Shown here piece by piece: positions 34,179-42,600 of a DNA stretch of 64,000 bases. The notes under the pieces were generated by a model that worked only from the letters and a program-made list of their open reading frames with translations, made no database searches and had not been told where the DNA came from. Origin of the DNA: DASQBT01 sp963746955 (GTDB lineage: Bacteria > Pseudomonadota > Gammaproteobacteria > Burkholderiales > Thiobacillaceae); contig CAVVDR010000007.1 in the NCBI GenBank assembly GCA_963746955.1, forward strand, positions 1 through 64,000. Direction: 5' to 3'. Positions within the stretch are counted from its first letter, which is position 1. Every line of letters begins with the position of its first letter. The position numbers and the translations under genes are program-made.

Positions 34179-34835
34179 TTACTTGCTTCCGTTCTTCCCG
34201 GTACTGCTGGTCTGGAGACTTCTGGACTTGGCTTGCAGGGTCGCGATCAGGCCATCCACGCCGGACTTGCGGATGGTGTTGCCAAACGAGGCACGGTAGT
34301 TGATCACCAGGCTGACGCCGTCTATTGCCACGTCATATACTTTCCAGCCAATGTCCGTCTTGTACATGCTGTAGTCGATGGGTATTGGTTGGCCGCCGGG
34401 CTGTTTGACTTCGGTCTTGACCGTGACGTCCGTGTCTTCCGGCCTTAGCGCCAGTGGCTTGAATTCCACGGTTTGATTGGTGAACGCGGTCAGTGAAGTC
34501 GAATAGGTACGTACCAGCAGATTCTTGAATTCATGCACCAGGGATTCCTTCTGCTGCGCAGTGGCTTTTTGCCAGTAACGGCCGACGGCCAGTTGGGTCA
34601 TGCGGTCGAAATCAAAGTGCGGCAATACCTTGGCTTCCACTAACTCATAGACCTTATTGAGGTTGCCACTCTTGAGTTCCTTATCGGTCTTCAGAATACT
34701 CAACACTTCCTGGGTCGTGGTCTTGGCCAGCACATCCGGCGCAGTCATCGCCCAGGCGGGATTGAGCCACAACAACAAGGCCACCACGCCGGCGACACGG
34801 CACAGATTATTTAATGCGTTCATAGTTGTTTTCAC
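34179..34835 (-). CDS. mlaC: Periplasmic phospholipid-binding protein MlaC
   Basis: The 218-residue protein has a signal peptide (about 1-29, AWA). The MlaC fold follows: FDRMTQLAVGRYWQKATAQQKESLVHEFKNLLVRTYSTSL, then PIPIDYSMYKTDIGWKVYDVAIDGVSLVINYRASF. It shuttles phospholipids between the outer-membrane and inner-membrane Mla parts. ATG 34835 is used, with 34823 as an alternative. It follows the TolC-family gene by 32 bp. Confidence 0.93.
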   Translation of the reverse strand: MKTTMNALNNLCRVAGVVALLLWLNPAWAMTAPDVLAKTTTQEVLSILKTDKELKSGNLNKVYELVEAKVLPHFDFDRMTQLAVGRYWQKATAQQKESLVHEFKNLLVRTYSTSLTAFTNQTVEFKPLALRPEDTDVTVKTEVKQPGGQPIPIDYSMYKTDIGWKVYDVAIDGVSLVINYRASFGNTIRKSGVDGLIATLQAKSRSLQTSSTGKNGSK

Positions 34836-34867
34836 GTTAAGGACTCACATGATTGGAACCGGGCAAC

Positions 34868-36241
34868 CTACTTAAGTTCACCGGTTAGCTTGGCCAATTG
34901 AGCCACGTTAATGTCGTAGTCGTTCAGCGTCCGCAGGTACTCCGTCTGGGCAAGGACATAACTCTTGAACGCATCGGCCACCTTGTCACCCTTTTCCAGG
35001 CCCGCACTGAAATCGGCGGTGGCGGCTATCACCCAGCGGCGGGCGGCGGAGGCAGCATCGGCCAGTTCCGTCTGGGAGTCAAAGTTTGCCCGCGCATTGG
35101 TATAGGCCTCGGCGACTTCGTAAGGAATGCCGGCAAGGGCGAATTGTTTCTTGTAATTCAGCGCATCCAGGTCCGCCTGGGCCTGGGCAGCGCGGGCCGA
35201 AGCGACGCCAAAAGTCGTGTCCCACTTGATGCCGACCACCGGGGTCAATCCACCGTTATTGAACGCGTCATAAACGTAGGGATTATCCAGCCGGTCGCGT
35301 TGGGAAGCATAGTTCAAGACCCCAACCACACCGGCATAAACATCGGGCATGATGTCGGCTTTCTTGGCCGCCACCAGGGCACGCCTCGCCCTCAGGCCTG
35401 CTTCCAGCTGTTGCATTTCGGGTCGCTCGACCAAGGCCTTGGCTTGCAGGTCCGCAAGCTCCGCCTGAGGGAAAGCGACCGGGCTTAGCCTGTCATCCGC
35501 AACTTCCAACTGCGCACCTAAGCCCACTCCGGTCAAAACCTTCAAGCCGTCCAGGCTGATCCTCTCTACCGCTTTGGCCTGATTAACATATTTCGCCACC
35601 AGCCCACGGGTGGACTGAAGGGAATACAACTCGGACAGGGTAACCTCGCCGTCCTCCTGCTTGATCGACTCATTCGCCCGATTGATGGCTCCATCCAACC
35701 TGACCTGCACATCCTCCAGAAACAAGCGAATATCGCGCGCCGTAAGATAGCCGTAATAAGCGCGCTTGGTGTCGAACACGGTATCCGCCTTGGTCTGACT
35801 GACATCCCCTTGCTTGACCTCGATGTTGCCTTCGGCAGCGGCTTTATAGTGGTCGATTTTGCCAAAGGTGTACAAAGGCTTGATCAGGGCCAATTCCACA
35901 TGCGTCCAGTCGGACACGCCATCAATATGGTCGCCATCGCTGCGCGGCGTGCAGGGGAGAGCTGTGCAGGTCGTCGCGCCGTTCTGGTAGAAACCGCCAT
36001 CCACTTTGGGCGCGAGTCCAAGAAAGGCATTGGCGCTCACCCGCCAGCCCATATTGGCCTTGGCTTCATCCAGCAATCCGCGGGCAGACTGCACCACTTG
36101 CTCCCGCTCCTTGATGCGCGGATCGGCTGCCAAACTCATTTCTACCGCCTGTTGCACATTAACCGTCAGCGCGAGAGCACTGACGGGTTGGATGCTGAAG
36201 CCCGCCACAATACATGCCACTGCGATTCTATTGAGGTTCAT
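34868..36241 (-). CDS. TolC-family outer-membrane protein embedded in the mla operon
   Basis: The 457-residue protein has a signal peptide (about 1-24) and two TolC-like helical repeat halves. The first begins AVEMSLAADPRIKEREQVVQ and the second begins near ERPEMQQLEAGLRARRALVAAKKADIMPDVYAG. Long coiled helices lie between them. TolC proteins form trimeric outer-membrane channels for export. Its location between mlaD and mlaC, where the lipoprotein MlaA (VacJ) is often encoded, is unusual and suggests an outer-membrane partner of the Mla or YadGH system. ATG 36241 has GGAG 6 nt upstream and overlaps mlaD by 14 bp. Confidence 0.85.
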   Translation of the reverse strand: MNLNRIAVACIVAGFSIQPVSALALTVNVQQAVEMSLAADPRIKEREQVVQSARGLLDEAKANMGWRVSANAFLGLAPKVDGGFYQNGATTCTALPCTPRSDGDHIDGVSDWTHVELALIKPLYTFGKIDHYKAAAEGNIEVKQGDVSQTKADTVFDTKRAYYGYLTARDIRLFLEDVQVRLDGAINRANESIKQEDGEVTLSELYSLQSTRGLVAKYVNQAKAVERISLDGLKVLTGVGLGAQLEVADDRLSPVAFPQAELADLQAKALVERPEMQQLEAGLRARRALVAAKKADIMPDVYAGVVGVLNYASQRDRLDNPYVYDAFNNGGLTPVVGIKWDTTFGVASARAAQAQADLDALNYKKQFALAGIPYEVAEAYTNARANFDSQTELADAASAARRWVIAATADFSAGLEKGDKVADAFKSYVLAQTEYLRTLNDYDINVAQLAKLTGELK

Positions 36242-36704
36242 TAGTTGCTCCGTTTTGAGCCTTGCCGTACAGGAACTGTCCAATCAGATTCTCCAGCACA
36301 ACCGCCGATTGGGTAATCTGGATTTTGTCGCCATTCTTTAATTTTACGCTATCACCGCCGGGTTGCAGCCCAATGTATTGCTCGCCCAACAGGCCGGAAG
36401 TCATGATGGATGCGGAAGTGTCCTTGGGAAACTGATAGCGCTTGTCCATCTTCAGCGTCACCTTGGCTTCATAATTTGCGCCGTCAAATCCGATGTCGGC
36501 AACCCGCCCCACGACCACCCCGGCACTTTTCACCGGTGCCCGCGGCTTGAGGCCACCAATATTCTCAAAATACGCGTAAACCTGATAAGTGTCAGCACCA
36601 CTAATGGTATTCATGCTGCCAACCTTGAGGGCAAGAAACATCAGCGCGCCGATGGCGGCAATGACGAACAAGCCCACCCAGAAATCCAGTAACACCCGGT
36701 TCAT
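36228..36704 (-). CDS. mlaD: MCE-domain protein MlaD
   Basis: The 158-residue protein has one N-terminal membrane anchor (about 8-27), then the MCE domain: YAYFENIGGLKPRAPVKSAG, VVVGRVADIGFD, TLKMDKRYQFPKDTSASIMTSGLLGEQYIGLQPG. MlaD hexamers form a periplasmic lipid-carrying ring on MlaE. It overlaps mlaE by 4 bp and the TolC-family gene by 14 bp. Confidence 0.95.
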   Translation of the reverse strand: MNRVLLDFWVGLFVIAAIGALMFLALKVGSMNTISGADTYQVYAYFENIGGLKPRAPVKSAGVVVGRVADIGFDGANYEAKVTLKMDKRYQFPKDTSASIMTSGLLGEQYIGLQPGGDSVKLKNGDKIQITQSAVVLENLIGQFLYGKAQNGATNEPQ

Positions 36705-37498
36705 TTCAATCCTCGAAACATGAAAGCAGTCAGCATGAAATCCAGCGCGAGGATAGCCAGACTGGAGGTTACCACCGTGCGTGTCGTCGCTCCCGACACG
36801 CCTTCGGCGGTGGGCGGGGCGTCATAGCCCTCAAACAGGGCGATAGCCGTTACGGCTACGCCAAATACCACGCTCTTGATAATTCCATTCATGATATCCA
36901 GGTTGAAATCCACGGCCGCCTTCATCTGGGACCAGAAGCTCCCCTCGTCCACACCTATCAGCACCACCCCCACCAGATAGCCGCCGAAGATTCCCATCGC
37001 CGAAAACATGGCCGCCAGCAATGGCATGGAGATCACCCCAGCCCAAAAACGCGGCGCCACCACCCGTGCGATCGGGTCCACCGCCATCATTTCCATGGCC
37101 GAGAGCTGTTCAGTCGCCTTCATCAGGCCGATTTCCGCCGTGATCGCAGAACCGGCGCGACTGGCAAACAGCAGCGCCGCAACGACGGGACCCAGCTCGC
37201 GCACCAGGGAAAGTGCAACCAGGACACCCAAGGCTTCCTCCGATCCGTAGGTCTGCAGGGTTTCATAGCCCTGCAAGCCCAGCACCATCCCAACAAACAG
37301 GCCCGACACGACAATGATGATGAGCGACAGCACGCCGGAGAAATAGATTTCCCGGATGGTCAATCCAAAGCGGCTCAGGGCGGTGCGTGAGTGCAGAAGA
37401 ATGGCAACGAAAAAGCGGGTTGCGTAACCAATGCGCCAGATCCCATCGACGGTCTGACGGCCGAGGCCGGAAATCCCGGCATACAGTGACTTATACAT
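36701..37498 (-). CDS. mlaE: Phospholipid ABC transporter permease MlaE
   Basis: The 265-residue permease has the MlaE hallmarks LGLQGYETLQTYGSEEALGVLVALSLVRELGPVVAALLFASRAGSAITAEIGLMKATEQ, split here over several helices, and FEGYDAPPTAEGVSGATTRTVV. The start is ATG 37498 (MYKSLYAGISGLG), overlapping the mlaF stop by 8 bp; the longer frame to 37678 lies inside mlaF. Confidence 0.95.
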   Translation of the reverse strand: MYKSLYAGISGLGRQTVDGIWRIGYATRFFVAILLHSRTALSRFGLTIREIYFSGVLSLIIIVVSGLFVGMVLGLQGYETLQTYGSEEALGVLVALSLVRELGPVVAALLFASRAGSAITAEIGLMKATEQLSAMEMMAVDPIARVVAPRFWAGVISMPLLAAMFSAMGIFGGYLVGVVLIGVDEGSFWSQMKAAVDFNLDIMNGIIKSVVFGVAVTAIALFEGYDAPPTAEGVSGATTRTVVTSSLAILALDFMLTAFMFRGLK

Positions 37499-38303
37499 GC
37501 CCAACCCCCAGTTTGAGATCTTCGGCATAGGCTTGGGCCGGATAGTGGAAAGGCACGGGCCCATCGGGTTCGCCATGCACAAACTGGTGCACGTAAGGCA
37601 GCCCCGATGAGCGAATTTCGGCTGCCGTACCCTGCGCCTCCACCACGCCCTCCGATACGAAATAAACGTAATCCACAATCTTCAGTGACTCCTGCACGTC
37701 ATGGGTTACCACCAGAGAGGTCAAACCCAGCGTATCGGTGAGCCGGCGGATCAGATTGCCGGTAACGCCCAGGGATATCGGGTCCAAGCCGGCAAACGGT
37801 TCGTCATACATGATCAGCATGGGATCCAGCGCGATCGCACGTGCCAGTGCGACACGCCGCGCCATGCCGCCAGAAAGCTCTGCGGGCATCAGGTAGGCTG
37901 CGCCGCGAAGTCCGACGGCATTGAGCTTCATCAATACCAGATCGCGAATGATGTCCTCCGGCAAATCCGTGTGTTCGCGCAGCTGAAACGCCACGTTATC
38001 GAACACCGAGATGTCCGTGAACAAGGCGCCGAACTGGAACAGCATCCCCATCTTGCGGCGCAGGCGATACAGGCTGGCCTGGTCCAGTTCACTCACCACT
38101 TCGCCCGCCACCCGGACGGCTCCCTGGTCTGGCCGAAGCTCGCCTCCAATCAAGCGCAATAGCGTTGTCTTGCCGCAGCCGCTGCTGCCCATGATGGCAA
38201 CGACTTGACCGCGCCGGGCGGTCAGGTCGATCCCCTTTAGAACGGGCCGGGCGCCATAGCCAAACGAGACATTCTCGATTTGTACGAGGGTGTCGTGAAT
38301 CAC
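37491..38303 (-). CDS. mlaF: Phospholipid ABC transporter ATPase MlaF
   Basis: The 270-residue ATPase has Walker A GSSGCGKTT (about 38-46), signature LSGGMARRVALARAI, Walker B LIMYDEPFAGLD and switch His in VVTHDVQES. It powers phospholipid transport by MlaFEDB between the membranes. It is the first gene of the unit mlaFED-tolC-mlaCB-yadGH-bolA-murA-hisG, and 42 bp separate it from the frameshifted gene upstream. Confidence 0.95.
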   Translation of the reverse strand: MIHDTLVQIENVSFGYGARPVLKGIDLTARRGQVVAIMGSSGCGKTTLLRLIGGELRPDQGAVRVAGEVVSELDQASLYRLRRKMGMLFQFGALFTDISVFDNVAFQLREHTDLPEDIIRDLVLMKLNAVGLRGAAYLMPAELSGGMARRVALARAIALDPMLIMYDEPFAGLDPISLGVTGNLIRRLTDTLGLTSLVVTHDVQESLKIVDYVYFVSEGVVEAQGTAAEIRSSGLPYVHQFVHGEPDGPVPFHYPAQAYAEDLKLGVGHV

Positions 38304-38345
38304 ATTGAGCCTTTATTAGGTTTTGCTGAATTTTACTTCAATCGC

Positions 38346-38829
38346 TCAATACCCCATGACTTCCACCAGTGATCTGACCTTTTCCAGGGAGGGCAAATGC
38401 CCCTCGCGATTCAGCAGGTAAAGCGTGTTCCCCTGCCTCACCGCCTCTTCAATTCGACGCCCCAAGGACACGCAGATCGGGCTCCGGAGGAAACCAGAGC
38501 AATTCCCGACCACTGTCGTTTGCATCATCCAGAAAAGCGCGGCCTGCCATAGCTTTCAGGATTGCTGAAGTCTGCCGGGTCACGCTATCAGGGCGCTCAA
38601 AAATGAATCGAAAGTTCGAATGAGTATCCTTGAGCCATAGTTCGGCGTCTGCAATTGAGCGACCTCTCCAGGCAGATTTGGGCAAGTAAACGCAGCGAAA
38701 TTGACTGTTGTAAAAAGACAACTGCCAGTCTTCGGGCAAGTCGTCGGGATAGAAATGACCCTGCCAGTGGGTATGCTTCCAGCCCTGAGCACCGAGCAGA
38801 ACGTCGTAATCGGCCACCTGATGATCCAT
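38346..38829 (-). pseudogene. DUF72/YecE-like small protein, interrupted by a 1-nt frameshift
   Basis: From ATG 38829 the frame encodes VLLGAQGWKHTHWQGHFYPDDLPEDWQLSFY, related to the N-terminal part of DUF72 proteins, and reads to PEPDLRVLG before ending in ASN and a stop at 38449. One base earlier in a GGGG run (about 38461-38464) the other frame continues RRIEEAVRQGNTLYLLNREG and LPSLEKVRSLVEVMGY to 38346, which makes a natural C-terminus. An extra G explains the break. The joined protein would be about 160 residues, shorter than full DUF72 (about 240). A sequencing error in the G run cannot be excluded. Confidence 0.65.
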
Positions 38830-39025
38830 GGGCTTAATTATAAGTTGCAGCGGTTGGCGAGTCCGTGCTTTCCATTTCTTCCGTAACCTACTGTTATTGT
38901 ATTGAATTTTTCAGCCGTTTAAAAGCAAACCCGGGGAATTCGGATAAACGTAAAGGTCTCCTGTTTGGATTGGCTTTTGCGCAACAGCTAATTACAATAT
39001 TAGTGCTTTCAAATATTCCGCTTCA

Positions 39026-39056
39026 TTGGCATATTCGGATATTGAGGTACTATATT
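39026..39056 (+). promoter_or_regulatory. Possible sigma-70 promoter of the Met-rich repeat protein gene
   Basis: TTGGCA (39026-39031) and TATATT (39051-39056) are separated by 19 bp in a markedly AT-rich intergenic stretch (38830-39105) that contains no ORF I can support. The start codon is 50 bp downstream. The long spacer makes this only a candidate. Confidence 0.3.
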
Positions 39057-39105
39057 GGTAGAAGAAAGATAACCATTCCCTAATCTGTTTTACAGGAGAG
39101 TCACC

Positions 39106-40005
39106 ATGAAACTTAAATTGATCCCCCTCGCGCTTGGAGTCCTCATGGCCCAAGGTGCTTTTGCCAATGGCACCCAGGCCAGTCCGGCTCCTCAGCCCAA
39201 CCCGGCTGCCGCGCATAACATCCCGCAAACCCCTGAGCAGTGGCTGGAGCGGATGACCGACTTCACCCGCAACGCTTCGGCCTATCGTGATCCCAAGGTG
39301 TTCGTGCCCTGGTCCAACGCAGTGACCGAACCTGGCTTTTACACCCAGATGGGCGTCAACATGATGGAACCCAACAACTGGTATCGCATGTTCGGCTCCA
39401 TGATGGACCCCCGTTCGCTGACCAACTACATGCAGTTCGCCGATCCCAATATGTACGCCAAGTGGATGGCAGCTTCCATGGACCCCAACTTCTACACTGC
39501 ACTGATGACCCAGTGGGCTGATCCCGGCAAGATGATGCGCTGGATGATGATGCCCATGGACCCCAAGGTGTGGGGCATGATGATGCAGGGCCTGAATCCC
39601 AACATGTATCTGAAGTGGATGATGGCGCCGATAGATCCCAAGCTCTGGTCCCTGATGATGCAGCCCATGAACCCCAATCTCTATACCGGTTGGTTGGGCC
39701 AGTCCCTGAATCCACAGACCTACGGCGCGTGGGGCAGTTGGATGAACCCCTCCACCTACACGGTTCCTGGGATGGGTGGAATGGGCGGACCTACGACCAC
39801 CGCGCCAACCGTGTTCAACCCCTTTGAGTTCTTGGCTCCTGGCTACGGTCAGTACGGTCAGCCTGGTGCTGCTCCAGTTGCCGGATCCGCTCCGGCCGGT
39901 ACGTTCAACTTCTTTGATCCCAACACGTGGACCCAGATGTGGAACCCCGCCGCCTGGACTAATCCTGCCGCTGCTCCTGCAGCCCAGCCGGCTCCCGCCA
40001 AGTAA
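39106..40005 (+). CDS. Exported Met/Trp-rich protein with regular 12-13-residue repeats, unknown function
   Basis: The 299-residue product has a signal peptide (1-20, cleavage at AFA-NG). Between residues 62 and 215 an acidic or Asn residue followed by Pro recurs 13 times, at 62, 75, 88, 101, 113, 126, 139, 152, 164, 177, 189, 202 and 214, always 12 or 13 residues apart. The unit is roughly [DNE]P-x-x-aromatic-x-x-[WM]-M-x-x-hydrophobic. About 29 of the 145 residues from 82 to 226 are Met, and 15 Trp occur overall. D/N-P is a classic helix N-cap, so a chain of short amphipathic helices is plausible. The tail (228-299) is Pro/Ala/Gly-rich. There are no cysteines. AGGAGA precedes the ATG and a strong terminator follows, suggesting high single-gene expression. 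I do not recognise the family. Confidence 0.85.
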   Translation: MKLKLIPLALGVLMAQGAFANGTQASPAPQPNPAAAHNIPQTPEQWLERMTDFTRNASAYRDPKVFVPWSNAVTEPGFYTQMGVNMMEPNNWYRMFGSMMDPRSLTNYMQFADPNMYAKWMAASMDPNFYTALMTQWADPGKMMRWMMMPMDPKVWGMMMQGLNPNMYLKWMMAPIDPKLWSLMMQPMNPNLYTGWLGQSLNPQTYGAWGSWMNPSTYTVPGMGGMGGPTTTAPTVFNPFEFLAPGYGQYGQPGAAPVAGSAPAGTFNFFDPNTWTQMWNPAAWTNPAAAPAAQPAPAK

Positions 40006-40035
40006 GCAACACAAGGCTGGTAAGGGTTGTACAAG

Positions 40036-40063
40036 AGCCCGACCGAACGGTCGGGCTTTTTTT
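40036..40063 (+). terminator. Rho-independent terminator after the Met-rich repeat gene
   Basis: AGCCCGACCG and CGGTCGGGCT form a perfect 10-bp GC-rich stem with a 2-base AA gap (in practice a 4-nt loop), directly followed by seven T residues on the plus strand. It lies 30 bp after the stop at 40005. The convergent cysS gene ends 27 bp further on. Confidence 0.93.
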
Positions 40064-40089
40064 GTTGCGTACGCCTGGAAAGAAGTTAA

Positions 40090-41508
40090 TCAGGCCCGGC
40101 GCCAGTTTGTGCCCTGCGGCCCATCTTCCAGAATGATGCCCGCGGCCTTCAACTCATCCCGGATGCGATCGGCCTCGGCAAAATTCCTCGACTTCTTGGC
40201 AGCAGCGCGCGCTTCAATCCTGCGTTCAATGCTTTCTCTACCATAAATAATTTCCGTGTCGTACGTATCTGTCACGGTCGCCGACTCTGTTATTGAAACG
40301 TGCTGTCCCTCACCTTGCAAAAAGCTAATGGGGTCGCTTTGCAGGACTCCCAAGACTCCGCCCAGGGCTTTAAGCATCCCAGCGAGTTGCGAAGCTCTGG
40401 TTCCGTTCACTTCCGTCGCCAACTCAAACAGTATCGCCACCGCATCCGGCGTGCCAAAGTCCTCGTCCATTGCGGCCCTGAAACGAGCGGCATAATCATT
40501 GTCCCAATTCAGTTCCACTTCAGTAGGCGCGACGTTTCTCAACGCCGTATAAAGCCGGGTCAGCGCATTTTTTGCGTCATCCAGATGCGCATCCGAGTAA
40601 TTGAGGGGGCTGCGGTAATGGGCACGCAGAATAAAGAATCGCACCACTTCGGGATCAAACTTCTTCAGGATTTCGCGGATGGTGAAGAAATTCCCCAGAC
40701 TCTTGGACATCTTTTCGTTGTCCACTCGTACGAACCCGTTGTGCAGCCAGTAATTGACGAACTTGCAGCCGTTCGCGCCCTCGCTCTGGGCGATCTCGTT
40801 CTCGTGGTGCGGAAACTGCAAATCCTGTCCGCCGCCATGAATGTCAAAATGCGCGCCGAGCAACTTGCCGCTCATTGCCGAGCATTCGATATGCCAGCCG
40901 GGCCGGCCCCGCCCCCAAGGGCTGTCCCAGGCAGGTTCGCCGGCTCTGGCCGCCTTCCACAGGACAAAATCCAGGGGGTCGCGCTTGTGCGGATCAACGT
41001 CGACACGCTCGCCGGCGCGCAAGTCATCGATGGATTTGCCAGACAGCGCGCCATAATGAGCAAATCCCCTGACACTGTAGTAGACGTCGCCGTTGTCTGC
41101 CGCGTAGGCCAGACCCTTGTCCACGAGGCTGCGGATCATGGCCAGCATTTCGGCCAGGTACCGGGTGGCACGCGGTTCATGATCCGGCCGCAGCACACCC
41201 AACCGGGCCTCGTCCTCGCGCATGGCGGCAATGAAACGTTCTGTCAGGTCCGCGGTCGCTTCCCCTTTTTCCTGGGCGCGCTTAATGATTTTATCGTCGA
41301 TGTCCGTAATATTGCGCACATACGTGACCCGATAACCGGAAGCCCGGAGCCAGCGAGCCACCATGTCGAAAACCACGAACACCCTGGCGTGTCCAAGATG
41401 GCAGTAGTCATAAACCGTCATGCCGCAGACATACATGCGAACCAACCCAGGTTGAAGGGGAGTGAAGGTCTCCAATCGTCGTGTCAGAGAGTTGTAAAGC
41501 GTCAGCAT
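40090..41508 (-). CDS. cysS: Cysteinyl-tRNA synthetase
   Basis: The 472-residue class I synthetase has YVCGMTVYDYCHLGHARVFV, containing a zinc ligand Cys and the HIGH-equivalent HLGH. GWHIECSAM and HHENEIAQSEG supply further zinc ligands, KMSKSLGNFF is the KMSKS loop, and the C-terminal helical DALR-type domain ends GTNWRRA. It attaches Cys to tRNA-Cys. It is a single gene, convergent with the Met-rich protein gene and divergent from the TPR gene. Confidence 0.97.
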   Translation of the reverse strand: MLTLYNSLTRRLETFTPLQPGLVRMYVCGMTVYDYCHLGHARVFVVFDMVARWLRASGYRVTYVRNITDIDDKIIKRAQEKGEATADLTERFIAAMREDEARLGVLRPDHEPRATRYLAEMLAMIRSLVDKGLAYAADNGDVYYSVRGFAHYGALSGKSIDDLRAGERVDVDPHKRDPLDFVLWKAARAGEPAWDSPWGRGRPGWHIECSAMSGKLLGAHFDIHGGGQDLQFPHHENEIAQSEGANGCKFVNYWLHNGFVRVDNEKMSKSLGNFFTIREILKKFDPEVVRFFILRAHYRSPLNYSDAHLDDAKNALTRLYTALRNVAPTEVELNWDNDYAARFRAAMDEDFGTPDAVAILFELATEVNGTRASQLAGMLKALGGVLGVLQSDPISFLQGEGQHVSITESATVTDTYDTEIIYGRESIERRIEARAAAKKSRNFAEADRIRDELKAAGIILEDGPQGTNWRRA

Positions 41509-41616
41509 AGGGTGGGATAGGATCGGGTGGCGCCATGTTTGCCTGACGAGGCGCCCAACCTGTTCGGGGAATTGTTAGAATACGGGGTCATTCGGCAACC
41601 ATTTTGAGTTTATCAC

Positions 41617-42588
41617 ATGGCTACACTGCGCAGATTCGCTTCCATCATCGCTCTCAGCCTGGCATTTGCGGCCGGCCCAGCCGTTGCGAACGACGTCCAG
41701 GACATCAACCAACTGTTCCGCAAGGGCGATCTAAACGAGGCCTTGAACCGGGCCAATCAATATCTCGTCAAGAACCCCAAGGATGCTCAAGTGCGGTTTC
41801 TTAAAGGCCTGATTCTGGCCGATCAGAACAAGACTGCGGAAGCGATACAGGCCTTTACCGGCCTGACCGAAGACTATCCCGAGTTGCCCGAACCCTATAA
41901 CAACCTGGCCGTGCTTTATGCTGCCCAAGGCAAGTACGACGCCGCCCGCAACGCCCTTGAAATGGCCATTCGTACCCATCCCAGCTACGCCACGGCGCAC
42001 GAAAACCTGGGGGATCTTTATGCCAAGATGGCTTCCATCGCCTATGACAAGGCATTGCAACTGGATAACAGCAACACCTCGGCGCAGACCAAACTCGCGT
42101 TAATCAAGAATTTGATGACTGGACGGCGCAACCCCGACCTGGCTAATTCGGGGACTGCCGCGACCAGCGAGGCAGCCAATCCGTCAACTGCGACAACAGC
42201 CAATCCGAAACCTGACACCAAACCGGCTGCCAGCTCGGCTGAAAGCAAGCCCGCGCCGGATGCCATTATCGAAACGGTGCAGGCTTGGGCCAAGGCGTGG
42301 TCTACCAATGATGTGGATGGCTACCTGGCCTTTTACTCGCCCGACTTCAAACCCGCCAGTGGCAGCCGCGAAGCCTGGGAAGCCCAGCGTCGTGACCGGG
42401 TCGGCAAGGCCAAGGATTTGTCGGTGCAAGTCTCCGATATTCGAATCCAGTCCAGCGGAGCTGACCGCGCGACCGTCCGGTTCCGCCAACAATACCGATC
42501 CAAAAGCCTGACCAACACCAGCACCAAACGTATGGAACTGGTTCGTAATGGGGACAAATGGCTGATCATGCAGGAAAGCGGCCGCTGA
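41617..42588 (+). CDS. Secreted TPR protein with C-terminal NTF2-like (Cds6-type) domain
   Basis: The 323-residue protein has a signal peptide (1-24, AVA). At least three tetratricopeptide repeats (about 28-150) contain LNEALNRANQYLVKNPKDAQ and PEPYNNLAVLYAAQGKYDAAR. A low-complexity Ala/Thr/Pro linker (170-215) leads to an NTF2/SnoaL-like domain (220-323), with VQAWAKAWSTNDVDGYLAFYSPDF and VRFRQQYRSKSLTNTSTKRMEL. The same C-terminal domain is found on the next gene's product. It is probably a periplasmic adaptor for the L,D-transpeptidase. The 108-bp gap to cysS must hold the divergent promoters. Confidence 0.82.
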   Translation: MATLRRFASIIALSLAFAAGPAVANDVQDINQLFRKGDLNEALNRANQYLVKNPKDAQVRFLKGLILADQNKTAEAIQAFTGLTEDYPELPEPYNNLAVLYAAQGKYDAARNALEMAIRTHPSYATAHENLGDLYAKMASIAYDKALQLDNSNTSAQTKLALIKNLMTGRRNPDLANSGTAATSEAANPSTATTANPKPDTKPAASSAESKPAPDAIIETVQAWAKAWSTNDVDGYLAFYSPDFKPASGSREAWEAQRRDRVGKAKDLSVQVSDIRIQSSGADRATVRFRQQYRSKSLTNTSTKRMELVRNGDKWLIMQESGR

Positions 42589-42600
42589 CTGGATGACCAA

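Noticed and set aside
40300..41520. 406-codon plus-strand ORF antisense to cysS
   Set aside because: cysS is unambiguous on the other strand; no domain is seen in the antisense frame.
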